This document shows, piece by piece, positions 23,832 through 32,668 of a DNA stretch of 46,440 bases. Position numbers and translations under genes: made by a program. The DNA is from Cyclobacteriaceae bacterium (GTDB taxonomy: Bacteria; Bacteroidota; Bacteroidia; Cytophagales; Cyclobacteriaceae). The stretch is taken from the NCBI GenBank assembly GCA_016787755.1, contig JAEUUA010000019.1, forward strand, positions 1 through 46,440. The letters are read 5' to 3'. The stretch's first letter is position 1. Every line of letters starts with the position of its first letter. A model generated the notes under the pieces. The model had not been told where the DNA came from, ran no database searches, and was given only the letters and a program-made list of their open reading frames with translations.

Positions 23832-24542
23832 TTAATTCATTGGAACCTCCATCAATAATAATTCTGTATCAGAGTCGGCATGAATTGAAAGAGTATCCAC
23901 ATTCCAAACTCCAAATCCATCGCGTTTATTTAATGTTTGTCCGCTGATGGTAACATCACCCTCAATTATAAAAGCATACACTCCATTTCCTTTTTGTTTA
24001 ATAGTATAATTCGTTTCAAATCCTTTTTTCAAATTGCCTAAATGAAACCAGGCATCCTGATTAATCCAGACACCCTCATCTTCTTTTGAAGGACTCACAA
24101 CCTGTTGTAATTTATTGATGCGATCTTCGGGTTTAAAACTGATTTGATCATAATTGGGTTTGATATTCCGTTCTTTTGGGAAAACCCAAATCTGTAAAAA
24201 GTTTACCTTCTGATCATTGTTCTTATTGTATTCACTGTGTTGAATGCCGGTGCCGGCACTCAAAATTTGAATATCGTTTTGTTTGATAACCGCTACATTT
24301 CCCATACTGTCTTTGTGCTCAAGATCGCCCGAAAGGGGAATGGAAATAATCTCCATATTATCGTGTGGATGGGTGCCAAACCCTTTTCCTCCATCAACAA
24401 CATCATCGTTTAGAACGCGAAGCATTCCAAAATGAACACGTTCCGGATCATAGTAATGAGCAAAACTAAACGTGTGGTTGGTATCAAGCCAGCCGTGATT
24501 GGCATGGCCTCGGGTGGCGGCTTTATGAAGCACTGATTTCAT
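23832..24542 (-). CDS. Pirin family protein (YhaK/YhhW-like)
   Basis: The frame is open to 24593, but homology begins at the ATG at 24542 (MKSVLHKAATRGHANHGWLD), giving 236 residues. The extra codons would run into the operator palindrome. The metal site is H58 and H60 in GTHPHDNMEIISIPLSG, with H102 and E104 in GIQHSEYN. The shorter C-terminal half is typical of the YhaK/YhhW branch, of which E. coli YhhW is a quercetinase. It is the first gene of the redox operon and is divergent from the flavin reductase, with the 22-bp palindrome between them. Confidence 0.92.
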   Translation of the reverse strand: MKSVLHKAATRGHANHGWLDTNHTFSFAHYYDPERVHFGMLRVLNDDVVDGGKGFGTHPHDNMEIISIPLSGDLEHKDSMGNVAVIKQNDIQILSAGTGIQHSEYNKNNDQKVNFLQIWVFPKERNIKPNYDQISFKPEDRINKLQQVVSPSKEDEGVWINQDAWFHLGNLKKGFETNYTIKQKGNGVYAFIIEGDVTISGQTLNKRDGFGVWNVDTLSIHADSDTELLLMEVPMN

Positions 24543-24576
24543 AGGTTTTAGCTTACTGGGTTTAACATATTGTTGT

Positions 24577-24598
24577 AACAGTTGTATATACAACTGTT
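24577..24598. promoter_or_regulatory. Perfect 22-bp palindromic operator
   Basis: AACAGTTGTAT (24577-24587) is followed directly by its exact reverse complement (24588-24598), with no mismatch or spacer. It lies between the divergent pirin (start 24542) and flavin reductase (start 24675) genes and overlaps the plausible -33 regions of both. Size and symmetry suit a dimeric winged-helix regulator of the MarR, HxlR or TetR type. No such regulator gene is present in the window. Confidence 0.7.
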
Positions 24599-24674
24599 TT
24601 ACAGAATTTGTTCCCGGAAAATAAATAATCCATTAATTTTTAACTTTTTAACCAAAAAAGCATTTAATAATAAT

Positions 24675-25307
24675 ATGTATACTATTTCATCCAATACCTT
24701 CAAAACCTGGGAACGCTTTTACCGCGCTAATTTTATCAACAGCCTTACAGGATTTAAGTCAGTGAGCCTGATTGGCACGGTTAATAAAAAAGGACAATGC
24801 AACCTAGGTGTATTCAGTAGTGTGGTTCACATTGGCTCAGATCCTGCGCTGGTTGGCTATATCAACCGCCCGCGAAAAGCTGCGCCACATACATTAGCAA
24901 ATATTGAAGCCACCGGAAGTTACACGATCAATCACATCCATGCGGATTTTCTTCCCCGGGCTCATCAAACCAGTGCTAAATATTCTGAAGGGATTAATGA
25001 ATTTGAAGCTGTGGGATTAACCCCTGAATTTGACGAGAATAATATCGCTCCTTATGTAAAGGAAAGTAAGGTTAAATACGCCTTGAACTTGAAAGAAATT
25101 ATCCCCATTCCATTCAATAATACTTTTCTAGTGATTGGTGAAATACAGCATATAAAGATTGATTCAGAAATCATGATGACCGATGGTTTCCTTGCACTGG
25201 AAAAGATTGGAACTTTGTGTAGCAACGGCATTGATAGTTATTACACTACCCAATTAGTTGATCGCTACCGATACGCTAAGCCCGACCTTAAACCAGAAAC
25301 GTTTTGA
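24675..25307 (+). CDS. Flavin reductase family protein (FMN-binding split barrel)
   Basis: The frame opens at 24582 inside the palindrome, but the recognisable protein starts at the ATG at 24675 (MYTISSNTFKTWERFYRANF), giving 210 residues. The split-barrel FMN fold is shown by NSLTGFKSVSLIGTVNKKGQ, NLGVFSSVVHIGSDPALVGY and the conserved ATGSYTINHI. Members reduce flavin with NAD(P)H or hold FMN for redox chemistry. It is divergent from the redox operon and probably controlled by the same operator. It is followed by a terminator-like hairpin (25359-25393). Confidence 0.9.
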   Translation: MYTISSNTFKTWERFYRANFINSLTGFKSVSLIGTVNKKGQCNLGVFSSVVHIGSDPALVGYINRPRKAAPHTLANIEATGSYTINHIHADFLPRAHQTSAKYSEGINEFEAVGLTPEFDENNIAPYVKESKVKYALNLKEIIPIPFNNTFLVIGEIQHIKIDSEIMMTDGFLALEKIGTLCSNGIDSYYTTQLVDRYRYAKPDLKPETF

Positions 25308-25358
25308 ATAAAAGCTGATTCCTAAAAAAGGAAAATGAACGTTGTGTAAAATAAAAAA

Positions 25359-25393
25359 GCTGGCCGAGAGAATAACTCAATTCTTCGTCCAGC
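25359..25393 (-). terminator. Intrinsic terminator between convergent genes
   Basis: GCTGG (25359-25363) pairs with CCAGC (25389-25393), and GAGAAT with ATTCTT inside. On the minus strand the hairpin is followed by TTTTTTATTTT, so it should end the transcript of the VPS10-like gene. On the plus strand the trailing CTTATTA is a weaker tract that may also stop the flavin reductase transcript. Confidence 0.7.
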
Positions 25394-25409
25394 CTTATTA
25401 TCAGCTGTC

Positions 25410-28400
25410 TTATTTCTTCAAATTCAGTTTCTGATTCATAGCGGGTAGCTCACCCTTCATCACAACCTGTAATTTTTGTAAGTGCCCATCTAACTCTTTA
25501 TTTAACTCTTCAAATACCTTGTAAACTCCTGCCGTTGGTTTGTTATCTCCACTCTCCAAACTTCTGCGCACAGCAGAAATACGATTGCCTAATTTGATCG
25601 GGAAGTTCAACGGGTCCTGACCACTGCGGTTTTTGGTTTGATATAAATCTTCTTCTATAACCGTGAGCTTAGCAAGCAGATCTTTCGCATTATTTGCAAT
25701 AACAGGATCGGTATTTGTTTTCAATGCTTCTTCAAACTGACTTTTTACTTTACGGATATTAATTACCGCTTCATTGGCTGCGCTTTCGCGATCTCTGATT
25801 TTCATGGCCAGATCAAAAGTCTCTCTTAAGTCAGCTTCGGTCACTCCTTTCAAATTTGGATTGATGGTAACATTAAAAGTTTTTGTTTCGGAATAATTCC
25901 CAGCGGTCATTTTAACCTGGTACTTTCCAATGGGTGCTTTGGGTCCATTCTGCGGTCGTGCACCCCACATAATCATTCCTTCAAAAACAGTAGCCCCCGG
26001 ATAGCGCAGGTTCCAGTTAAAAGAATTTAAACCGGCAGCGGTAGTGGGTTTTGATTCACCTCTGCCCCACCAATCTCCTTTGGCTTCTTTTTCTTCAGGT
26101 TTGTTTCCCACAAACTTACGAATCAATTTTCCCTCGGCATCCAAAATTTCAAATACTACCGAATCAACTTTGTTCCTTAAATAATATTGAAACACAGCAT
26201 CATACACGCCCCGAATCGCATCGGTTGGTTGAAATAAGATTGCTTCCGCCTTCATCTTTTCGGCTGTCATTTGTCGCAACGGCCCAATATCATCCAATAT
26301 CCAGAAGCCACGGCCATGTGTACCCAACACCAAATCATCATTCTTCACTACTAAATCTCTGATAGGTGTATCCGGTAGATTTAATTGCAGAGGCTGCCAG
26401 CTATCACCCGCATTAAAAGAAACATACGCACCATGTTCGGTTCCTAAAAATAAAAGTCCCGCCCGAACATGATCCTCTCGAACAGCACGTGCGAAGTGAC
26501 CATCCTTAATACCTGTAATAATTTTTGTCCAGGTCTTTCCATAATCTTTGGTTCGGAAAACGTACGGTTGGCGATCATCTACCTGATAACGGTATGCAGC
26601 AACATAGGCAGTTCCCGGATTATGCTTTGATTCATCTATAATAGCCACTACCGAGTGCTTAGGTAATTCTTTGGGTGTAATATCATTCCATTTTTTACCG
26701 CCATCTCGTGTGATGTGGATTTTACCGTCATCGGAACCCGCCCAAATTGTATTGAGTTCATGATTGGAAGGAGCCAACGCAAAAACGGTAGCATAGATTT
26801 CAGGACCGTTCATATCATTGGTGATTACTCCACCCGTAACCCCTAACGTTTCAGAATCAGCATAGGTTAAGTCAGGAGAAATTTTTTCCCAACTCTGACC
26901 ATCGTTGGTAGTTTTCCAAACATGCTGCGAACAAGTATATAATGTATTGGCATCTTTTGGCGCAAACACAATCGGGAATGTCCACTGCCAGCGTTCCGGT
27001 AATGAACTTGCCGGCTCTCCTGAAAAGAATCGAGGATATACTTGTATGTCGCGTATTTGTCCGGTGGTGCGATCGTATCGCGTAAGCAACGCTCCCTGAC
27101 TACCCGCATAAAATACATCGGGATTGTTCGGATGCGATGTAATGTATCCACTCTCTCCACCTCCTACATCATACCCCCATTCACCCAGCACATTCATATG
27201 ATCCCAACCATCGCTGGGAATAGCAATGGTTGAATTATCTTGTTGCGCACCGGCCACATGATACGGCACATGGTTAGTCGTAGTAACATGATAAAATTGT
27301 GTTGTACAAAAATCTTCAGCAGTCCAACTCAAACCGCCATTTACGGAAACACAACCGCCACCATCATTGGACGTAATCATTCGCAAAGGATTGTTTGGAT
27401 CAATCCATAAATCATGATTATCGCCATGTGGCACTTCAATTTCGGTATCGAATTTTACACCGCCATCGGTGCTCTTAAAAAAATCAACATTCAAACAATA
27501 CACTGTTTCGCGGTCTTGTGGATCGGCATAAATGCGCGAATAATAAAATGCACGCTGGCGTAATTTGCGTTCATCATTTACTTTTTTCCAACTGGCACCG
27601 GCATCATCACTGCGATACACACCGCCCTCATTCGCTTCAATGATTGCCCACAATCTTCGGTTATCAACAGGCGATACCGTAATACCAATTTTTCCAAGGG
27701 GCCCGGCTGGCATTCCAGGATTCATTGATAAATCTGTCCAGGTATCACCCCCATTTTCTGATTTCCATAATTTACAATCGGGACCACCGCCCCACATCTT
27801 CCAGGTTTTGCGATACACTTGCCATGTGGAGGCATATAAAATTTTTGGGTTTGTGCGATCAATAATCAAGTCTGCTACACCAGCTTTGGGACTCACATAT
27901 AAAACTTTCTTCCAGGTATTTCCACCATCCATTGATTTAAATACTCCGCGTTCCTCATTATCCCCATAAGGATGACCTAAGGCAGCAACAAAAACAATAT
28001 CCGGATTAGTTGGATGAACCCGAATGCGTGAGATCGCTTGTGTTTCTCTCAATCCTAAATGGCGCCAGGTTTTTCCGCCATCGGTAGTTTTATAAACACC
28101 GTCTCCTTGTGTTATGCTTCCACGGAGTTGAGTTTCACCCCCTCCGATGTAAACAATATCAGGATTAGTTTCCGCTACCGCGACTGCGCCAATAGAGGAG
28201 CTGGAAATTTTTCCATCTGTAACCGGAGCCCATTCCTGGCCGCCATCAGTTGTTTTCCAAAGTCCACCACCGGTAGCGCCAAAATAATATTCATTTGGCC
28301 GACCCGGGCTACCCGAAGCACCTAATGAACGACCACCGCGTTGCGGCCCGATGTTGCGCCATTTATAGTTTGAGTAAAATGAGGGATCCAAAGGCTGTGC

Positions 28401-28454
28401 CTGAAGCGTGCTAAAAAAGATAACACCAATTAATAGAAAGATAATATTCTTCAT
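25410..28454 (-). CDS. VPS10/sortilin-like BNR beta-propeller protein, exported
   Basis: The start at 28454 gives a proper signal peptide (MKNIIFLLIGVIFFSTLQAQ) and 1014 residues; the 43 codons upstream have no such features. Repeated Asp-box motifs are visible (KTTDGGQEWAPVTDG, KTTDGGKTWRHLG, KSMDGGNTWKKV, KSENGGDTWTDL, RSDDAGASWKKV, ITRDGGKKWNDI), characteristic of sortilin/VPS10-type ten-bladed propellers. The last 250 residues are a fibronectin-like beta region (WNLRYPGATVFEGMIMWGAR) and a coiled helical tail. These are common exported proteins in Bacteroidota; ligand or enzyme activity is unknown. It is probably a single-gene unit. Confidence 0.85.
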   Translation of the reverse strand: MKNIIFLLIGVIFFSTLQAQPLDPSFYSNYKWRNIGPQRGGRSLGASGSPGRPNEYYFGATGGGLWKTTDGGQEWAPVTDGKISSSSIGAVAVAETNPDIVYIGGGETQLRGSITQGDGVYKTTDGGKTWRHLGLRETQAISRIRVHPTNPDIVFVAALGHPYGDNEERGVFKSMDGGNTWKKVLYVSPKAGVADLIIDRTNPKILYASTWQVYRKTWKMWGGGPDCKLWKSENGGDTWTDLSMNPGMPAGPLGKIGITVSPVDNRRLWAIIEANEGGVYRSDDAGASWKKVNDERKLRQRAFYYSRIYADPQDRETVYCLNVDFFKSTDGGVKFDTEIEVPHGDNHDLWIDPNNPLRMITSNDGGGCVSVNGGLSWTAEDFCTTQFYHVTTTNHVPYHVAGAQQDNSTIAIPSDGWDHMNVLGEWGYDVGGGESGYITSHPNNPDVFYAGSQGALLTRYDRTTGQIRDIQVYPRFFSGEPASSLPERWQWTFPIVFAPKDANTLYTCSQHVWKTTNDGQSWEKISPDLTYADSETLGVTGGVITNDMNGPEIYATVFALAPSNHELNTIWAGSDDGKIHITRDGGKKWNDITPKELPKHSVVAIIDESKHNPGTAYVAAYRYQVDDRQPYVFRTKDYGKTWTKIITGIKDGHFARAVREDHVRAGLLFLGTEHGAYVSFNAGDSWQPLQLNLPDTPIRDLVVKNDDLVLGTHGRGFWILDDIGPLRQMTAEKMKAEAILFQPTDAIRGVYDAVFQYYLRNKVDSVVFEILDAEGKLIRKFVGNKPEEKEAKGDWWGRGESKPTTAAGLNSFNWNLRYPGATVFEGMIMWGARPQNGPKAPIGKYQVKMTAGNYSETKTFNVTINPNLKGVTEADLRETFDLAMKIRDRESAANEAVINIRKVKSQFEEALKTNTDPVIANNAKDLLAKLTVIEEDLYQTKNRSGQDPLNFPIKLGNRISAVRRSLESGDNKPTAGVYKVFEELNKELDGHLQKLQVVMKGELPAMNQKLNLKK

Positions 28455-28613
28455 AGGGATGAGTTTATAAAGAAAGGTATGAAAACAATGAACGAATCGT
28501 ATCAAGAATTTTATAAGTGGAAACTCAATAGCATGCAATTCGTTGTTTTTGATATTACGTAAGAAATTAGTAGTTGCTTTCAAAGCCCTAACTTTACAAA
28601 AATATTAATCCTG

Positions 28614-29303
28614 ATGTCTTTACCCATAATTCATAAATCATCATTAGAATTTCTTAAGAAGTTAACGCGCAACAATAACCGCGAGTGGTTCAACGAAAAC
28701 AAAGACGCGTATTTATCCGCAAAAGAAAATCTTGAGCAATTTGTGGATGGCCTGATTGCTAAAATGAATAGTCACGATCAAATTGAAACTCCCTCCGGAA
28801 AGAAGAGTCTTTATCGAATTTATGATGATGTCCGGTTTTCAAAGGATAAGTCTCCCTATAACCCTCGGTTTGCCGGATATCTAAAACGCACAAAGCCAAA
28901 CTTACGTGGGGGATATTACTTTTGGATACGGCCGGGGGGTTCGCGAGTAGGGTGTGGGTTTAGCTACCCAAACCCTGAAGATTTAAAACGAATTCGATTA
29001 GACATTGCTGATAATAATAAAGACTGGAACAGGTTATTGAATTCAAAATCTATAAAGAACACTTTGGGAGCTATGCAGGGTGAGCAAGTTAAAACTGCGC
29101 CCAAAGGTTTTAGTAAAGATCATCCTGCGATTGACTTGCTTCGATATAAACAGTTTTGGTTTGAGCGATCGTTTACAGATAAGGAAGTGCTGGACAACAA
29201 TTTTGTGAATGAGATGAACAAGTCATTTAAATCAATTCGACCTTTTTTTGACTATGTAAGCTATGTGTTGACTACGGATTTGAATGGGGAGCTAATTATT
29301 TAG
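28614..29303 (+). CDS. DUF2461 family protein
   Basis: The 229-residue protein matches DUF2461 by SLEFLKKLTRNNNREWFNEN at the start, SLYRIYDDVRFSKDKSPYNP near residues 65-84, GGYYFWIRPGGSRVGCGFSY and the downstream PKGFSKDHPAIDLLRYKQFW. It is soluble, without signal peptide. The family's role is unknown. It is divergent from the VPS10-like gene and convergent with the helicase; a palindromic repeat sits at its 3' end. Confidence 0.88.
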   Translation: MSLPIIHKSSLEFLKKLTRNNNREWFNENKDAYLSAKENLEQFVDGLIAKMNSHDQIETPSGKKSLYRIYDDVRFSKDKSPYNPRFAGYLKRTKPNLRGGYYFWIRPGGSRVGCGFSYPNPEDLKRIRLDIADNNKDWNRLLNSKSIKNTLGAMQGEQVKTAPKGFSKDHPAIDLLRYKQFWFERSFTDKEVLDNNFVNEMNKSFKSIRPFFDYVSYVLTTDLNGELII

Positions 29304-29304
29304 A

Positions 29305-29347
29305 CCTCACCCTTGTTCCCTCTAGAGGAGAGGGATGACTGTCTCAC
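29305..29347 (+). repeat. Palindromic repeat copy between convergent genes
   Basis: CCTCACCCTTGT, then the 7-bp stem TCCCTCT-AGAGG-AGAGGGA, then TGACTGTCTCAC, the same trailer type as the copies at 3807 and 23782. Located between the DUF2461 and helicase stop codons, it could serve as a bidirectional transcription stop. Imperfect 9-mers (TTATTTAGA at 29296, TTATATAGA at 29355) flank it. Confidence 0.6.
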
Positions 29348-29354
29348 AAAACTC

Positions 29355-31619
29355 TTATATAGATTTTTGCTGGTTATCGCTTTTTGTGTCAGCTACTACT
29401 GCACGCAGCTTTCCATACCCATACTTACCACTAAATTTTCCAAACAAATCCTTGGAAGTAAATTCAGCTGGTAATTGGTTAATGGCCTCCTTAATTTCAG
29501 CTATCTCTTCTTCTTGCATAACCTTAGTAATCGATAACAGTCCCGATTCAACAAGTTTAGCAAAATGGCCCTCAATAGTGCCAACTGCGAGTCCGCGTTC
29601 TTCAGCAATTTGCTCCCCAGTCATTCCATTCTTAACCATGTCGAGCGTAATCTCATACGTACTAGGCCCATCTTTTTTCTTACGCTTAGATTTTGTTCCC
29701 TTCTTTCGCTTGACTCCGACAGGTGGATTAGCATCCAGTTCTTTATGGATTTCCGAAAGCATCGTGGCTCGTTCTTCTGCTCGCTGCTTATTAAGTGTCA
29801 GGAAATCAAACTTCAGATTGCCGTGTAAGATTCCGGCTGTCAGTATGAAAGATTTATCAATCTCTTCTAATTTTTTAGTGAAAGCAATGTCCAGCTCATT
29901 CAACTGGTTTAAATAAACCTTCACTCGCTTTTGCAACTTGGTACTTTCAGCGTGTTCCAATAACTGATAAATCCATCTATTCAAAAAGTCTCGATAGTAC
30001 ATACTACCCTTCTCTAATCGCTCCAACAATTTTGGGTGATCTTCTGTGTTTAACAACCCTGATAGTTGCCTTCTGAAATTTTCAGTATTGTTTTGTTCAG
30101 CTTCAAGCGCACCTACCAATTGAACAAGAACGGGTTTCATGCTCTCCTCGCCAAAACCTTCAGCGTCCAGATCTTTTTGCACATAGGCTATGTCTTTTGC
30201 AAGCAAAGAAAAATCGAACGTGTGATTTAGTAATCGTTGTAAAAACTCACCTTGCTTGCTTTTCATCAGCTCGCTTAATCCTTCTGGTTTATGATTGGCT
30301 TTCGCGAAAGCAACTACTTCCCGATCCGTACTGATTACGGAAGAATTGATTTTACTTCGAAGGATCAATCCCTGCAGTGATCGCAATCGCGATAACGCCA
30401 CATATACTTGTCCGCCTGCAAAAGCCTGATCGACATCGATAATGGCTTTGTCGAAAGTAAGCCCTTGACTTTTATGCACGGTAATAGCCCATGCTAGTTT
30501 TACCGGGTATTGTTCAAACGAACCAATTATCTCTTCATCCAAATCATTGGTAGCTGTATTGACCGTATACTTTTTATTTTCCCATCGCTCTTTCCGCAGC
30601 ATGTACAACTCATGCGTATCTGCCAACTCCACAAAAATATTGCCCTCCGAAATTCTTTTAACAGTAGCCAACTTACCATTGAAATATTTTTTCTCTTCAG
30701 AGGTATCGTTACGCACAAACATAACCTGCGCGTTTTCTTTTAACTCTATTCGGTTAAGAACGGGGTTCATGCTTTCCAAAAAATCGCCTTCTACATTGGC
30801 TTCAAAAAAATGAGATTTGGAAGTTAAGTTCTGTAATTCCCTTTTATTGATTTCGTCCGCTTTGTAATTATGCGTGGTGAGTGTAATGACTTCTTTTATT
30901 TCTTTAATGTCAGCAGGCTCTTTATAATGCTGATTTAACAAGGCGATATCTGCTTCTGTTGCACTATTATTGCGTAGATTATTCAGTACATCGATAAACT
31001 CCTGATCATGTTGGCGAAAAATCTTATCTAACTCAATATACACCGGTTGATCACCTTGCAGCGCTTTTGCTTCATAAAACCACGGACTCTTATAATAATC
31101 TTTAAGCACAGACTGCTCTTCATTGCGAACCACCGGAGGCAATTGATATAAATCGCCAATGAACAGTACTTGCACGCCCCCAAAGCTTTGTTTGAAATTT
31201 CCTCTGGCCGCTTTCATCCGATAGTCAATCGCGTCAAGCAAATCAGCTCGTAACATACTTACTTCGTCAATTACCAATAAGTCGATGGAGCGCAATACTT
31301 GTTTGCGCGCACTGTTAAGGGGGTGCTTTCGTGCCAATACATTTTGGTTGAGAAACTTTCCGCCTTCTGTAAATCCTTCAGGCAAAAAACGATCGGGCAA
31401 AAATGTAACGGGTGGCAGTAAGAATTGAGAATGAATAGTCACTCCGCCTGCATTGAGTGCAGCAATGCCGGTGGGCGCAACTACAATAAGCGATTTGTGT
31501 GTTACGTTTTTGAGCTCTTTAAGAAAAGTAGTTTTGCCCGTTCCTGCCTTTCCGGTTAAAAAGATATGGCCGGAGGTTGTGTTTATAAATTGTGCCGCTA
31601 CCTCCAGAAGATTTTCCAT
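29355..31619 (-). CDS. Pif1-type AAA ATPase/DNA helicase with C-terminal helix-turn-helix
   Basis: I start at the ATG at 31619 (MENLLEVAAQFINTTSGHIF), giving 754 residues; the frame opens with a TTG five codons earlier. Walker A is GKAGTGKTTFLKEL (K29), Walker B is LLVIDEVSMLRADLL, and the C-terminal helicase motifs AWAITVHKSQGLTFDKAIID and GQVYVALSRLRSLQGLILRS identify a superfamily 1B helicase of the Pif1/RecD2 class. A positively charged linker (KRKKGTKSKRKKKD) leads to a helix-turn-helix domain near residues 660-700 (KNGMTGEQIAEERGLAVGTI). The likely role is DNA unwinding in replication or repair. It is a stand-alone gene. Confidence 0.9.
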   Translation of the reverse strand: MENLLEVAAQFINTTSGHIFLTGKAGTGKTTFLKELKNVTHKSLIVVAPTGIAALNAGGVTIHSQFLLPPVTFLPDRFLPEGFTEGGKFLNQNVLARKHPLNSARKQVLRSIDLLVIDEVSMLRADLLDAIDYRMKAARGNFKQSFGGVQVLFIGDLYQLPPVVRNEEQSVLKDYYKSPWFYEAKALQGDQPVYIELDKIFRQHDQEFIDVLNNLRNNSATEADIALLNQHYKEPADIKEIKEVITLTTHNYKADEINKRELQNLTSKSHFFEANVEGDFLESMNPVLNRIELKENAQVMFVRNDTSEEKKYFNGKLATVKRISEGNIFVELADTHELYMLRKERWENKKYTVNTATNDLDEEIIGSFEQYPVKLAWAITVHKSQGLTFDKAIIDVDQAFAGGQVYVALSRLRSLQGLILRSKINSSVISTDREVVAFAKANHKPEGLSELMKSKQGEFLQRLLNHTFDFSLLAKDIAYVQKDLDAEGFGEESMKPVLVQLVGALEAEQNNTENFRRQLSGLLNTEDHPKLLERLEKGSMYYRDFLNRWIYQLLEHAESTKLQKRVKVYLNQLNELDIAFTKKLEEIDKSFILTAGILHGNLKFDFLTLNKQRAEERATMLSEIHKELDANPPVGVKRKKGTKSKRKKKDGPSTYEITLDMVKNGMTGEQIAEERGLAVGTIEGHFAKLVESGLLSITKVMQEEEIAEIKEAINQLPAEFTSKDLFGKFSGKYGYGKLRAVVADTKSDNQQKSI

Positions 31620-31709
31620 TTTCAAACTTAACAAAAGGTTTATTGATTCTGGAAATACTACGAAGCAAGTATTCGAGGAAGTGATTTCTCCCTTCCAGAA
31701 GACTCAACA

Positions 31710-32498
31710 CTAATCAATTTTTAATATATAAATATTCGGCCAGTGTTTTCCTGTTACCAGGAAGGATTGCGTGTCCGGATGCCAGGCGATTCCATTGAGT
31801 ACGTCCATGCGTGGATTTGCTTTGCGGGCATCGTTATATAATTGAGTTAAATCCAAGCGTCCTACCACTTTACCCGTTGTAGGATCAATTTTCATGATGC
31901 GATTGGTTTGCCATACGTTAGCATACACATACCCATCAATAAATTCCAATTCATTCAATTCCTTTACCGGACCGTTCTCATCGGTAACACTGATGCTTTT
32001 TGAAACCTCAAGACTAACGGTATCTAAAAAATGTAGCCGATTACTACCATCGCTCATAATAATATTCTTTCCATCGTTGGTTAGCCCCCAGCCTTCTGTT
32101 TTATAATTCCATTCCCGAATTTTCTTAAACGTTTTAAGATCATAAACAAAGCCCACATGCGATTGCCAGGTTAGTTGATAGACTTTATTATTAAGGATAT
32201 CAATTCCTTCACCAAAATATTGGGAATCAAGAATTACTTTTTTATCCAGTTTGCCCGTAGCCACATCGACTAACCCAATCCACGAGGTTCCCGGCTGGCC
32301 GGTACTTTCATAAAGCTCTCCTTTGTGGATTAACAGACCTTGCGTAAACGCTTCGGTATCATGAGGCCATACACTTCTGATGGTATAGTTTATTTTGAGG
32401 GGGTCTGCTTCAGGTCGCTTTTTCTCTTTCGATGGAGCACATGTGATTAACAACGAAGCGGTAAGTGCCAATAACCCATATTTATTATTACCTAACAT
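31710..32498 (-). CDS. Glutaminyl-peptide cyclotransferase, lipoprotein-like
   Basis: The 262-residue protein matches the beta-propeller glutamine cyclotransferases (plant/bacterial type) that convert N-terminal glutamine to pyroglutamate. Visible family blocks are FTQGLLIHKGELYESTGQPG, SQYFGEGIDILNNKVYQLTW, TEGWGLTNDGKNIIMSDGSN, LNELEFIDGYVYANVWQTN and VLNGIAWHP. The N terminus is a hydrophobic segment ending LLITC-APSKEK. It looks like a lipoprotein signal with Cys20, although Thr before the Cys is not ideal. It has a good promoter with a very short leader and is divergent from the DinB-like gene. Confidence 0.9.
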   Translation of the reverse strand: MLGNNKYGLLALTASLLITCAPSKEKKRPEADPLKINYTIRSVWPHDTEAFTQGLLIHKGELYESTGQPGTSWIGLVDVATGKLDKKVILDSQYFGEGIDILNNKVYQLTWQSHVGFVYDLKTFKKIREWNYKTEGWGLTNDGKNIIMSDGSNRLHFLDTVSLEVSKSISVTDENGPVKELNELEFIDGYVYANVWQTNRIMKIDPTTGKVVGRLDLTQLYNDARKANPRMDVLNGIAWHPDTQSFLVTGKHWPNIYILKID

Positions 32499-32515
32499 AC
32501 TTTTAAATTATGATA

Positions 32516-32546
32516 CAAATGTAGTGGTAATACATCTCAAACGAAA
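32516..32546 (-). promoter_or_regulatory. Promoter of the glutaminyl cyclase gene
   Basis: On the minus strand TTTC (32546-32543), 19 bases, TACATTTG (32523-32516): a perfect -7 box and a -33 box with one mismatch. Transcription near 32510 would leave about 11 bases before the ATG at 32498. Confidence 0.5.
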
Positions 32547-32668
32547 CGATACAAACGGAGGCCTGATTATGTGGGCGAATGTTAGCCTCATTATTCTTTT
32601 TCACATAAAGGCGCTAAGTTCGTAAGGAAAAGATACACGGCTGATTCGAAAGTCAAAACTCATTCGTT

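Noticed and set aside
24543..24674. Longer N termini for the pirin (to 24593) and the flavin reductase (from 24582)
   Set aside because: Both run into the 22-bp palindrome, overlap each other and have no similarity to the families; the internal ATGs fit the domains.
28455..28583. 43-residue N-terminal extension of the VPS10-like protein
   Set aside because: The ATG at 28454 begins a clean signal peptide; the upstream codons would bury it.
29335..29916. 193-codon open frame on the plus strand, opposite the helicase
   Set aside because: It is a shadow of the helicase coding strand. Its serine-rich sequence has no motif and its start falls in a palindromic repeat.
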